Origin: a virus
Length of the DNA: 39,618 nucleotides
Direction: 5' to 3' (one strand)
Virus record (IMG/VR): IMGVR_UViG_3300042465_003102
Coordinates: 1-39,618 of that record
In this document: positions 13,504 through 22,444 of the stretch, piece by piece
Layout: each line of letters opens with the position of its first letter
Position numbering within the stretch: position 1 is the first letter of the stretch
Position numbers and translations under genes: made by a program
Notes under the pieces: generated by a model
The model's input: only the letters and a program-made list of their open reading frames with translations
Told to the model about the DNA's origin: nothing
Databases searched by the model: none

Positions 13504-15044
13504 TGGAGCCTCCCATCCTTCGTATATAGATCAATTCTCTGGATGGACAGATTGTAACCGCCAACCTGCGCTTCCACTCCGAACTGTAGAACCTTTCCTG
13601 CGCTTGATCCATTAACGGTCAAGGTGTTAATCGCCACATTCCCTGCGTACTCGGCTAAACCGTATTCAGCAGTTCCATACTCAGCAGGAGCGGAAACTCC
13701 AGAAAGAACCGTAGTCTGTGAATAGTAGGTTTGCATGAAGTCATAGGCCCACTTGAATACCACCGTCTGATTTGACAGTCCAATGAGCGTCAAGATGACT
13801 TTCTTGAGAATTGAAGTCTGAATAGGATTCCCGAAGTCAATCCATGTCGTGAAATAGGACATTCGGTAGTTAGAACCATTGTCGTAATACCCTGTATGAC
13901 TTCCAAGGTATCCAGCTTTCCCCATGTAGAGAATCTTGTCACTTGTCTCGCAGAAGGCTTTTGGGTCAATGTTCGTCCATGTAGTAATTCTCGCTGATCC
14001 ATCCTGTAATGGGGAACGGAGGTCAAAACAGTAGGTAACGGCAGAAGCCGGGAAGGTAATCAGATAGAACGAGTTGCTTGGAGAATAAACCGCCTTCACG
14101 TTTTCCAGAGATTCAAGTGCGGCGTACCCCTGAATATCCGAATGAACATTCTTGCTGAAATTCCGCATCGGAGCGGATTTCTCTTGGATCGTCCTTTGAA
14201 CCGACCTTACGCCATCTCCTGACAGGAAGATAACATCCTCTCCCGTAGGCTGAATCGAGTCCCTGGCTATACATCCGATGTTCTCAAGGGAATCCTCAAG
14301 AATCATGCTCGATGGAGTATCGGCATCCTTGTAGATAAGCGTCTGCTTCTTCCCGAAGATGAACAGTCGGTTGTTGTGCGCCGCTAGACCGACAATTTCA
14401 TCCCCGCCAATGGGCCAGATATTCCGAAGATTCAGTGACCCGGAAGTCCCGCCAGTCCAGATATGCGGCGTCAAAAGGTCAGAGAATACTAATGTTCCCT
14501 TGTCAGCAGTCGTATCCGCCGCCCATACCCGTCCGTAAGCACTGATGGCCGTATTGCATTGATATACAGTTCCGGCAGTACCCGCCTTCTCGTTCAGGCG
14601 ACGGAACGTAGTCGTAGAGATAGCGGGATCGTAGATTAGCGGGTCGTATCCGCGCTGCCAGAACATCCCTACGCCGCTCAACTGGCAGAACTGCCAATTG
14701 TTTGCATTGATCGTGGGCGCTACTCCTCCACCGCCGTAGGTTAGCGTAACCAACGTGGTTCCACTCAACTTGAACAGGAACCCGCCACCAGCACACAGAG
14801 TAGTGGCAGTTCCATCGTTCTCAATCAATTCACCGATACAAGTGACGTTCGATGATGCAAGATCGGTATTCGCGGTGTTTGCAGTAGTCCATCCCTTGCG
14901 CGAAGCCACGCGCCCAGACTTGTCAATCACGCAATTGATAGCTTCAAGCGCGAAATTAGCCGACAGGTCGACCGGACTATCGGACGTATTAAGCCCGTAG
15001 AAGCCCGGTGCGCTTATCGAGAATGGGGTAATGTTCTCAGCCAT
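13500..15044 (-). CDS. Tail tubular or needle-proximal beta-propeller-type protein, 514 aa
   Basis: The N-terminus (SAPGFYGLNTSDSPVDLSANFALEAINCVIDK) matches the opening of podovirus tail tube B-like proteins. The body repeats beta segments such as GRVWAADTT and NNRLFIFGKKQTLIYK, consistent with a propeller. It follows the adaptor gene, the same order as tube A then tube B genes in T7-like phages. Start and stop overlap the neighbours. Confidence 0.8.
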   Translation of the reverse strand: MAENITPFSISAPGFYGLNTSDSPVDLSANFALEAINCVIDKSGRVASRKGWTTANTANTDLASSNVTCIGELIENDGTATTLCAGGGFLFKLSGTTLVTLTYGGGGVAPTINANNWQFCQLSGVGMFWQRGYDPLIYDPAISTTTFRRLNEKAGTAGTVYQCNTAISAYGRVWAADTTADKGTLVFSDLLTPHIWTGGTSGSLNLRNIWPIGGDEIVGLAAHNNRLFIFGKKQTLIYKDADTPSSMILEDSLENIGCIARDSIQPTGEDVIFLSGDGVRSVQRTIQEKSAPMRNFSKNVHSDIQGYAALESLENVKAVYSPSNSFYLITFPASAVTYCFDLRSPLQDGSARITTWTNIDPKAFCETSDKILYMGKAGYLGSHTGYYDNGSNYRMSYFTTWIDFGNPIQTSILKKVILTLIGLSNQTVVFKWAYDFMQTYYSQTTVLSGVSAPAEYGTAEYGLAEYAGNVAINTLTVNGSSAGKVLQFGVEAQVGGYNLSIQRIDLYTKDGRLQ

Positions 15045-15691
15045 TAGTTCGCCACGAAGGTATCGTATTCAGAGAAACGCTCTTTCTCAAGCGAGATATA
15101 GTCGCTCAGGACTGACTTAAACAGCCCGTATGCCTCTCCAGAGGTTAGCCCGCCATCTTCGCCCCTCTCAACGATTGCACGGGCGTATGCGCCTGCTACG
15201 ACCGGCTCATAGGGTACGGTGATAACCGTGGCATCAGCAGCAAGAATCGCCTGCGGGACAACCATGTTGAACTTGAGCGCGGAAACACCTGATGGTGTCG
15301 GGTAAATCTCAACCTTGTTGTCCGTGCCGTCCGTTCCGTTCCATGCGTAATAGATCGGATTCCCTGTAGGTACAGTTGAGAGTTGCTGTTGATCCAGAAT
15401 CCACTGGATAGGTACGTTTCTGAGCTGGACAAGGTTCGTGGTGTCATTGACTACGACATCCCTCTGACGAATGCCTGATCCTGTGACGGTGTAGTTGGAG
15501 GTTCCGCCGACAGTGTTCAGGGTTACGGTGGTGGCGAGCGCGTCCCAATTCCAAGCATCTTCGACTTGGCGTTTGGCGTCATTGACGAATCGACCGATCA
15601 GCGTGGAGTAGGCAGACGTTGAAACGCTCGCTACGGTAGATTCGCGTAGGCGGGAGAGGACTTCGTTGGTTGCTTGTAGCCAAGTGGTCAT
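15044..15691 (-). CDS. Head-tail adaptor / tail tubular A-like protein, 215 aa
   Basis: Opens TTWLQATNEVLSRLRES and continues with NDAKRQVEDAWNWDAL, the helical head of podovirus adaptor proteins (T7 gp11 or P22 gp4-like), then a beta domain and a helical C-terminus. This ring would sit between the portal and the tail tube. One-base overlap with the tail gene and 4-base overlap with the internal protein gene. Confidence 0.8.
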   Translation of the reverse strand: MTTWLQATNEVLSRLRESTVASVSTSAYSTLIGRFVNDAKRQVEDAWNWDALATTVTLNTVGGTSNYTVTGSGIRQRDVVVNDTTNLVQLRNVPIQWILDQQQLSTVPTGNPIYYAWNGTDGTDNKVEIYPTPSGVSALKFNMVVPQAILAADATVITVPYEPVVAGAYARAIVERGEDGGLTSGEAYGLFKSVLSDYISLEKERFSEYDTFVAN

Positions 15692-17682
15692 TGGTTTGCT
15701 CCTGACATCATTCCTTGAATGTTACTAGCTCCACCGACAATCGGAGACATCCTTGCAGCAGACATTGGCGTTGCAGATGAAGTACGTTTAGCCGCATCCC
15801 TGACAAGCAATTCACGCAGCAACGTTGGATCAGCCAACACTTTAGCCGCCTCCCTTGTGACATCATCAACCGTTGATTTTGCTGTTTCACGCGCAAGTTT
15901 GTTAGCGACAGCAACCCACACGTTAAGCAGGTTTGGTAACTGGAACGCCCGTTCATCACCAAGATTGGCCTTTGCCAACTTCTGCAATTCCTGAACTTCA
16001 CCCTGAATCTGCGAAGCGTTACGCAGACCAGAAATCTTGCTCATCTGCCCAAGATTGAACATATCAGACAATTGCTGATTCGGCCTGCCTGTTGCTTGCC
16101 TTATCAGACGCTCCTGTGCTGGAATAGCCTCAGTTGCTTTCAAGAAGGCTTCTGGCGATTGCTCCATCTTCTGCGACAGCGCGGTTCCAACTTTCATCTG
16201 ATTCGCCGGAACAGACTGGAATGCAAAGATACGGTTTGCCTGCGCCCACTCAGGCGATTTCTCTGACAGCCATGCTCCAAGAGCGTTCTTAGCCTCTCGC
16301 AGTTCATAGCCTAAAGTCTCGTCCGTAGATGCCGGAGACTTCATTAGGCGGTTGACTTCCTTTTCCATCAGCCGGTACTGATTCTGCAATGACTTGATGG
16401 AGTATTTAGCGAACTGTTCAGGCATGTCCTCTTTGTACGGGGTCTGCTGCCAATCAGTGAAAACACCTTGATACACCGTCTTTGCAGGAGTATCCTTGCC
16501 AATCTGCGTAGCCCTTGGAACATTCCCTGCGCTTCGTTCTTCGATTCCAAGAGCGCGAGTGACAGCGGGACGATCCATAATTTCATTCAGTGCACGGTCG
16601 CCAGAAACTTCGCCTTGCGGGTATAGTTTCTGTGCTGTAGCTGTTCTTGCTGCTTTAACTTTCGCTAGTGCTATATCATCAGCAGACATACCAATCAGCG
16701 GATCAACCGGAGCATTCCTTCCGCCAGATAGCGTTCCCATCATTTCACGGGAAGCCCCTTGCTGTGCAGCAGCAATCGTGTTCAGATTCTCGCCTCCTGA
16801 CATCTTGGAAATTTCGCTCTCAAGCGCAGCAACCCTTGCTCCGACAGGAGCCTTTACTTGCTGTCCAATGCGGGCCTGACCAAGAGTTTGTGCAGTAGTC
16901 AGTGGTTGTCCTAGCTCAGAAACATCAACCCCCTTGGTACTGAGTATCTTCAGCACAGCGTCTTTTTCTGCTGGCTGAAGTTGATCGAGAACCATTTTTT
17001 GCCCGATGGAAGCGCGGCCTCCTTTGGATAGCGTTGCCCAAAGCGAGTTTCCTACATTTCTTGCTGCACCAGACATATTCGAGACAACTTTTGCCAGTGC
17101 GGGGCTTCCAAGAGCAGCAGTTATTCCTGCGCCGAATAGCCCACCTTCAGCCGCATCGCCGCCTTGAGCAACAGACAATCCTGCTCCCGTCACGCCACCC
17201 GCTGCAATGTTCTTCAGGTACGTTGACGTTGCTTCAGCGACTTTCGGGATTGCCGGGGTGCGTGATGCGGCAGCAAATGCCCCTGAGCCTGCCGCTTGTG
17301 CAATTGGGTCAAGTAATCCTCCCGCAAGATAAGCACCGCTACTCTTATCTGCTACGTCTTGGGCCAAACTAGCCTCGCTACGCAACCACGGAGCATCAAA
17401 CATCTTGGAAGGAATGTCGAGAATCTTCCCTCCGAGCGCCCCGGCTCCAGCAACCACGTCGCCAATGATATTTCTCGCCGTACCACGTTCAGCGCGAATC
17501 ATTGACTTAGTTGCGCGTTGCTTTTGCTCTGCGATCTGTTCAGGCGATAAAGTCGGCTTTGGCGGTACGGCGACCTCAGAGCGTAGGCGACGAACTTCAG
17601 CAGCAAGTACCCCCGCTGCTTCCGTGTCTCCGGCAGCATCAGCCTTCAGGAAGGCCGCTTCGACTTGAGCAAGATCAGCCAT
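15688..17682 (-). CDS. Large internal virion / ejection protein, 664 aa
   Basis: Begins with a short helical unit (LAQVEAAFLKADAAGDTEAA), then a Gly/Ala-rich segment (residues about 70-200) with amphipathic, possibly membrane-active stretches, then a long helical region. Size, composition and place between the adaptor gene and two further helical proteins match ejection proteins that enter the host envelope with the DNA. There is no lytic transglycosylase motif that I can see. Confidence 0.7.
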   Translation of the reverse strand: MADLAQVEAAFLKADAAGDTEAAGVLAAEVRRLRSEVAVPPKPTLSPEQIAEQKQRATKSMIRAERGTARNIIGDVVAGAGALGGKILDIPSKMFDAPWLRSEASLAQDVADKSSGAYLAGGLLDPIAQAAGSGAFAAASRTPAIPKVAEATSTYLKNIAAGGVTGAGLSVAQGGDAAEGGLFGAGITAALGSPALAKVVSNMSGAARNVGNSLWATLSKGGRASIGQKMVLDQLQPAEKDAVLKILSTKGVDVSELGQPLTTAQTLGQARIGQQVKAPVGARVAALESEISKMSGGENLNTIAAAQQGASREMMGTLSGGRNAPVDPLIGMSADDIALAKVKAARTATAQKLYPQGEVSGDRALNEIMDRPAVTRALGIEERSAGNVPRATQIGKDTPAKTVYQGVFTDWQQTPYKEDMPEQFAKYSIKSLQNQYRLMEKEVNRLMKSPASTDETLGYELREAKNALGAWLSEKSPEWAQANRIFAFQSVPANQMKVGTALSQKMEQSPEAFLKATEAIPAQERLIRQATGRPNQQLSDMFNLGQMSKISGLRNASQIQGEVQELQKLAKANLGDERAFQLPNLLNVWVAVANKLARETAKSTVDDVTREAAKVLADPTLLRELLVRDAAKRTSSATPMSAARMSPIVGGASNIQGMMSGANQ

Positions 17683-18833
17683 TATTTGTACTTCTCCAAG
17701 GCGGCATCAACTGATGAACTAGGTGCGGATACTCCAGCATCTACAGCATCTTTCGACAAGAACTGGCCGCGACGATTTTTCATCAAACGCAAGATTTCCT
17801 TGCCCGCTTCTTTCTTCTGCTTGTTTGGTACAGCGGGGTTGGCGAGTTGTCCAGCGGCCTTCTCATATGAAGCCGTGTCTTTGTCTGACTGTGGCCCTTC
17901 AAAACGAGGAACCATCTTCAACACCAAGTCATAGATTGGTCGCATTTGCCCGACTGCTATTGATCCATGGGTTGCTGATCCAATAAATCCTGCCGCAGCA
18001 TCAACTAATGCGCCTGCTCCGCTACCTGTTGACTTGTCAATAAGCCCTCCATCCTTAGTGGCTGCATCAAGCTCAGTGATAGCTCGGTCAAGATCAAGGA
18101 CGCTTTGTTTCTTGGCCTGAACTGCCTTTTCATATTGCGCCGTTGGCTTACCTGCTGCATCAAGTTTTTTGATTACGTTTCCTTGGTTATCAAGAAGTGT
18201 GACGTTTCCAGCGGCATCAGTAACGATGTTTGGTTTTTTATCTTGACCCTCCTTGAGAGCCATCATTCCTTGCCCAAGCATCAACTTGATCTGATTCGCC
18301 TCCCTTGCAGCCGCAGCGCGATCAGCAGCAGACGCCCTAGCATCAGCGGCGCGTTCCTTCGCCAAGTCGTAAGCCTGCTGAAGCTGCTGACGCTTGAAGT
18401 CCATCGCATCCTGTTCTTGGAACTCCTGCTTACGCTCGCCAAGAATCTGCTTGCGCTGCTCAATGAGCATCTTCTGTTCTTCCGCTTCCTGCTTCCGCGC
18501 AAGCATAATCAGCTTCATCGCCGTCTGCTTATCGCCCATCTGATCGAACTGCGCCGCCTTCGCTTTGAGCCCGGCAGAGGTAGTCAGATCGCCGCCCATG
18601 CCCATAATCTCTTGCTGGCGTTTCGCCTGTGCGATAGCCGGATTCTCATAGCCAGCGGCTTCCATCCCCGCACCACCGAGCATTCCACCGGCACGGAACA
18701 AAGTCCCTGCGGCACGTTGGAAGGGGTCTTGTTGGGCGTAGGTGTCAGCAGTAGCACCTAGTTGCTGGTTCTGCTGCTGCTGTATCTGCCACGGTTGCGG
18801 CCCGAATAGGCTTGAAACGATGTCGGTAGGCAT
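17682..18833 (-). CDS. Coiled-coil internal virion protein, 383 aa
   Basis: The central part is a long coiled coil (EEQKMLIEQRKQILGERKQ, then DAMDFKRQQLQQAYDLAKER). The N-terminus is Gln-rich (PWQIQQQQNQQLGA) and the C-terminus is helical (KEAGKEILRLMKNRRGQF). One-base overlaps with both neighbours show coordinated expression. Likely one of three internal or ejection proteins; no enzymatic motif. Confidence 0.7.
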   Translation of the reverse strand: MPTDIVSSLFGPQPWQIQQQQNQQLGATADTYAQQDPFQRAAGTLFRAGGMLGGAGMEAAGYENPAIAQAKRQQEIMGMGGDLTTSAGLKAKAAQFDQMGDKQTAMKLIMLARKQEAEEQKMLIEQRKQILGERKQEFQEQDAMDFKRQQLQQAYDLAKERAADARASAADRAAAAREANQIKLMLGQGMMALKEGQDKKPNIVTDAAGNVTLLDNQGNVIKKLDAAGKPTAQYEKAVQAKKQSVLDLDRAITELDAATKDGGLIDKSTGSGAGALVDAAAGFIGSATHGSIAVGQMRPIYDLVLKMVPRFEGPQSDKDTASYEKAAGQLANPAVPNKQKKEAGKEILRLMKNRRGQFLSKDAVDAGVSAPSSSVDAALEKYK

Positions 18834-20554
18834 TAGAGTCTCGCCCCTGTAAATGGGTTGAACGCATACTGTTGCTGCTGTTGCTGGTTGTTGTAGTTCT
18901 GCACCTGATTAGCCGCACCGCTCAACATATTTCCCCACGGGCTGTACGCATTTGCCTGTTGAGTGGAGTTGTTTGCACTCAAACCACCCTGCATTAAGAG
19001 TCCAGCAGCACCGGAGTTCATGTTCATCTTCCCTAGATCAGCGCCGAGCGTCAAAGGCTGTTGCGCCAATCCTTCGATAGTCGTAGCACCTCCAAGAGCG
19101 GTCTTGTATGGATCGAATGCAGCGGTTTGCCCTGTGTACATCCCGCGAGTCAGGTCGCCGCCAGTGCCTACCATTCCAGCACCGAACTTGGCGTAGTCCA
19201 TCCCGCCTTGAGTTGCCTGTGCAGCGAGGCCCAAGTCCTGTTGTCTCTGAGCGTTATACATCGCCTCAAGGCGAGGATTTGCAGCCCCCATCTGTCCGGT
19301 TGCTCCGGTAGCCAATCCGTAGGTTCCACGGTTGAACTCGCCGGTAAGCATGTTGCTTGCGTCCCTATCACGACCAGTGGCAAGTAGTGCCTGCTGATCC
19401 TGCATGTATTTCATCGCCTGCGCTTGCGGGTCTTGGGCAAGGTACTGGTTGCCAAGCGCCATAGCGCGTTGCCCAGCAGCGCCCATCGGAGCGAACTGAG
19501 AAGGGGCGTTCTGGTACTGACTGAGCATCTGATTGGACTGACCCAACAGAGCGTCTTGCTGTGCTTTGGCCCACGGTGCGGCGGAATAGTTAGCTCCGAT
19601 TACATTGCCTTGAGCATCCTTTTGGAAGTTGGATGCACCGGCAAAGGTAGTCATTCCGTAAGGCTTGAACTTGGCAGCGTCAGCAGCAGTTTGCGCTGTT
19701 GCAAGATCGGATTGAGCCTTGATCTTTGCCGCGTCGACAGCAGCGTTCCCGGTTAGCGCACCACCAATAGCACCTAGGCCACCGGAGAGAAGTCGTCCGG
19801 CGAGCGAACCTCCAGTATCACCACCAAATAGGCTGTTAATTGCTTTTGTTGCGTTGTAAGCAGTCTTGACTCCACTCAACAATCCGCCGCTACCACCGGC
19901 GGCTACCGTTGCATCAGAAGCCAAGTATCCACCAATATCTTGCGGGGAGTATCCTGCATCAAGATAAGCCTGTTGCGCTTCAGCCGGTAGTTTCCCCCAC
20001 AGCCCCATATCCCTTGCTTGATCTTGAAGCAAGGATGAGCCAATTTGATTCGGCTGATAACCTGCGTCAAGATAAGCCTGCTGCGCCTCGTAGGGAAGAC
20101 CTTGGAACGCCGACATGTACGATGAATCTTGAGCCAGCGCCGTACCAACATCCAGAGGACTATACCCTGCGGCAAAATATGCGTTCTGCGCTTCCAACGG
20201 AAGGCTTGTGAATGCCTCCATTGCAGAAGCAGAATCTATTGGAACATCAAACCAACCCCCCGCTCCGCTAAGTCCAATGGCACCACCTATTGCCTGTAAT
20301 GGATTCCCGTTTATGATTCCAGATGCTACGTTCATGCCAGCAACAAACGGAGCGAGTGGAGGGAAGACTGCCGCAGCAACTGTTGATATGATTGGGTTAC
20401 TGACTACTGCATCAACAACGCCTCCAATAGCATCTCCAATGCCGCCTACAATATCACCAACAAAATCCCGCTTTTCCCCGTACCGGAAAGGATCACCAAA
20501 AGGAATTTCAAGGTGCGCGCAGTTTCTTTTTACGTCGCTTCTAGTCAGGCGCAT
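18833..20554 (-). CDS. Repeat-containing internal virion protein, 573 aa
   Basis: The N-terminal third includes a Gly/Ala/Val-rich segment (GGIGDAIGGVVDAVVSN) of possible membrane activity. Residues about 115-220 contain three tandem copies of a roughly 36-residue unit with core LPxEAQxAYxxAGYxPxxIG. The rest is Gln/Ala/Gly-rich and ends in a Gln run before YAFNPFTGARL. Probably ejected or internal; the repeats may form a helical stack. The start overlaps the GNAT-like gene by 10 bases. Confidence 0.7.
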   Translation of the reverse strand: MRLTRSDVKRNCAHLEIPFGDPFRYGEKRDFVGDIVGGIGDAIGGVVDAVVSNPIISTVAAAVFPPLAPFVAGMNVASGIINGNPLQAIGGAIGLSGAGGWFDVPIDSASAMEAFTSLPLEAQNAYFAAGYSPLDVGTALAQDSSYMSAFQGLPYEAQQAYLDAGYQPNQIGSSLLQDQARDMGLWGKLPAEAQQAYLDAGYSPQDIGGYLASDATVAAGGSGGLLSGVKTAYNATKAINSLFGGDTGGSLAGRLLSGGLGAIGGALTGNAAVDAAKIKAQSDLATAQTAADAAKFKPYGMTTFAGASNFQKDAQGNVIGANYSAAPWAKAQQDALLGQSNQMLSQYQNAPSQFAPMGAAGQRAMALGNQYLAQDPQAQAMKYMQDQQALLATGRDRDASNMLTGEFNRGTYGLATGATGQMGAANPRLEAMYNAQRQQDLGLAAQATQGGMDYAKFGAGMVGTGGDLTRGMYTGQTAAFDPYKTALGGATTIEGLAQQPLTLGADLGKMNMNSGAAGLLMQGGLSANNSTQQANAYSPWGNMLSGAANQVQNYNNQQQQQQYAFNPFTGARL

Positions 20555-20889
20555 CTTTCGCTCCTATGAACAAACCATACGTGGGTATTGGTCGTTCTAT
20601 CAATGCTGAATCCAATCTTTTCAACAAATGATATGGCGCGCGTATCCCCATGCTTGATAGGTGCATATATCTCGTTAAATAACTTGTGGACTCTAGATAA
20701 AATGTTTTGACACTCTCTCAGCAATTTTCGCCCAGATAAAGATTTCTGCGGTGCAAGAATGTGCATCACATTACCCCTGCGAACTGCGTATCCATTTGTA
20801 ATATCGAATACTGCGTCACACCTTTCAAGATATTCACTAACCTGATGTTCAGTTAAGTTGAATGTATCAAGAACTGATTTTGGGATCAC
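20545..20889 (-). CDS. GNAT-like acetyltransferase fold protein, 114 aa
   Basis: The C-terminal half (RAISFVEKIGFSI) matches the last motif of GNAT proteins, and the preceding segment resembles the YAVRRGNVMHIL strand region. T7 gp13 and relatives in the internal virion cluster are GNAT-like, and the position before the internal protein genes agrees. The acetyl-CoA loop is not obvious, so catalysis is doubtful. Base composition is slightly AT-rich. Starts in an ATGA overlap. Confidence 0.7.
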   Translation of the reverse strand: MIPKSVLDTFNLTEHQVSEYLERCDAVFDITNGYAVRRGNVMHILAPQKSLSGRKLLRECQNILSRVHKLFNEIYAPIKHGDTRAISFVEKIGFSIDRTTNTHVWFVHRSERCA

Positions 20890-21152
20890 TTTGGATCATC
20901 CCTAATAAGCCCCTTGTCAAGAAGCATCTTCAGATGTTCGTTCGTGTTCTTCTTGAATTGCCCGTTCTCAATAAACCCAACCAATCGACCTTGCTTGTCT
21001 GCAACCATGTTTCCATCCGCTGAAACATAGTATTTCTCTCCCCTTACTTCTGCTTCTCCATTAGCTACGCTAACCTTTTCGCCAGCTACATCAACCTCTC
21101 CGCTGTAGCTGGCTGGAGATTTAGGTTGTTGAGACATCATTCCTTGTTCCAT
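20886..21152 (-). CDS. Small virion-region protein, unknown function, 88 aa
   Basis: Short disordered Gln/Ser/Pro start, then a beta-rich core with repeating G-E-K-x-x-V units (GEVDVAGEKVSVANGEAEV), then a charged helical end. Coupled to the GNAT-like gene. Could be a minor head component; no family recognised. Confidence 0.7.
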   Translation of the reverse strand: MEQGMMSQQPKSPASYSGEVDVAGEKVSVANGEAEVRGEKYYVSADGNMVADKQGRLVGFIENGQFKKNTNEHLKMLLDKGLIRDDPK

Positions 21153-21153
21153 A

Positions 21154-21372
21154 TCAAATCTCCGTCACTTCTTCTTTGCGCGGACGACCTGGCTTACGTT
21201 TCAGCACTTCCGCTTCGGCGGCTTGCGGGACTTGGACGGCTTCATCGGCATTGGCATTGGTTTCATGGATCACCTCCTCATAGGATTCATTGGAACGGGT
21301 TGAACGAATGTCGTCCTCGTTGGAGAACGACACTACGTTGCCACTTCTGATACACCGGAATTGACTAGCCAC
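21154..21372 (-). CDS. Small protein with AT-hook-like tail, 72 aa
   Basis: The core FRCIRSGNVVSFSNEDDI resembles a short family in Burkholderiales phages. The C-terminus holds RKPGRPRKEE, which contains the GRP core of an AT-hook that binds AT-rich minor groove. The start is uncertain: GTG at 21372 fits the family start and overlaps the previous stop by 8 bases; a longer start at 21390 is possible. Placed among head genes, so a DNA-contacting virion or packaging role can be imagined but is not shown. Confidence 0.6.
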   Translation of the reverse strand: MASQFRCIRSGNVVSFSNEDDIRSTRSNESYEEVIHETNANADEAVQVPQAAEAEVLKRKPGRPRKEEVTEI

Positions 21373-21991
21373 CCTGAACCACCGCAGCACTCAGAACAGC
21401 AGATGCCGAAGCCGACAGCAGCAGTCGGATACACGCTACAGGGGCTGCATACGTCGCTTCAGACGATGCAGACTTTGCACCAGCCGAGTTGTCGAACCAC
21501 AGCGTAGGATGCGAACTGGAGCCGTCCTGATAGCTGTGCTGAACCTTGTAGGTTGCTGTTCCGCTTACCAGTGTCACGCCGATACCGATAGCGATAGGCG
21601 AGGTGCTTAGATTTGGGCTGATCGTGTTGGAAACGGAGTCGATTGCGTGACCGACACTCAACGTAGTTGCAACCGAACCTGTGTGCGCTACCGAACTGAC
21701 CGTCTTGAAATACTTGGTTCCGGTCTTTGTTCCAGCACTCGCGCCTACAGTAGATTCTGTCTGCGCCCTGCCGTCAGAGTCGGTTCCGGTAATCGTGAAG
21801 GTGATTCCGACATCGTTACCACCGGATACTAGGGTAATCAGGTGAGCCGCAGCCAGTGTAGCCACCCCGCCAGTAGCAAGCGTTCCACCAATGACAATGG
21901 CTCCAGCACCGGGAGATGCCGAAGCACTCACGGAATTGACCGCCGCCGCAGAGGTCGTCAGCTTCAGAGGGCCGTAAGAATTAACATCCAT
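21365..21991 (-). CDS. Virion structural protein, likely head decoration or fibre, 208 aa
   Basis: Ala/Ser/Gly/Thr-rich beta protein with alternating hydrophobic stretches (GVATLAAAHLITLVSGG) typical of phage surface proteins, just downstream of the capsid pair. A terminator-like hairpin separates it from the upstream gene, so its level may be lower than the capsid protein. No family recognised with certainty. Confidence 0.65.
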   Translation of the reverse strand: MDVNSYGPLKLTTSAAAVNSVSASASPGAGAIVIGGTLATGGVATLAAAHLITLVSGGNDVGITFTITGTDSDGRAQTESTVGASAGTKTGTKYFKTVSSVAHTGSVATTLSVGHAIDSVSNTISPNLSTSPIAIGIGVTLVSGTATYKVQHSYQDGSSSHPTLWFDNSAGAKSASSEATYAAPVACIRLLLSASASAVLSAAVVQGG

Positions 21992-22012
21992 GTTTGTTCT
22001 CCAATGGAAGAA

Positions 22013-22030
22013 GGGGGCTGTTAAGCCCCC
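22013..22030 (-). terminator. Hairpin terminator after the capsid genes
   Basis: On the minus strand GGGGGCT pairs with AGCCCCC around a TAAC loop, followed by TTCTTCC. The strong 7-bp GC stem with a weak U-tract suggests partial termination that raises the share of scaffold, capsid and decoration mRNA. Confidence 0.65.
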
Positions 22031-22036
22031 GTTCCC

Positions 22037-22390
22037 TTACCAAGCCGGACGGCCAACCAAGATTTTGATTACCGCGTTCGTGATCGCATCAGCAGCGAAT
22101 TCAGCAACGTCAGCGTGGACAATGAAATTCACCGTGTTTGCCGAGCCGACTTCTGCACGGATCACAGCACCATCACCGCCTGCATCGAACGAGTCCATAT
22201 TCAGGCTCATACCAACAACCATGTCGCCAAGAGCGATGCCCGGAACAGTCATGCTGATGGACAACGTGTCGCCAATCGCTACCGCGTCTTGATCGGTAAC
22301 GGTGGCGGTAACTGCCCACATCTCACTGAATGCCCCGCCGAACTGCTTGTTGCCCTGCTCGACATTTGAAACACTAATCGTATTTGCCAT
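22037..22390 (-). CDS. Small virion protein beside capsid, likely decoration, 117 aa
   Basis: AAAGGAG, a strong ribosome site, precedes the ATG by about 7 bases; its GGAGATTCATC leader is shared with the capsid gene, suggesting high expression. The sequence is beta-rich (DTLSISMTVPGIALGDMVV) without motifs. Position right after the major capsid gene and before a terminator fits a capsid decoration or cement protein. Confidence 0.7.
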   Translation of the reverse strand: MANTISVSNVEQGNKQFGGAFSEMWAVTATVTDQDAVAIGDTLSISMTVPGIALGDMVVGMSLNMDSFDAGGDGAVIRAEVGSANTVNFIVHADVAEFAADAITNAVIKILVGRPAW

Positions 22391-22444
22391 GATGAATCTC
22401 CTTTAGGTTAGGTGGAGGGAGCCATTACAGCCCCCCCCGATTCA

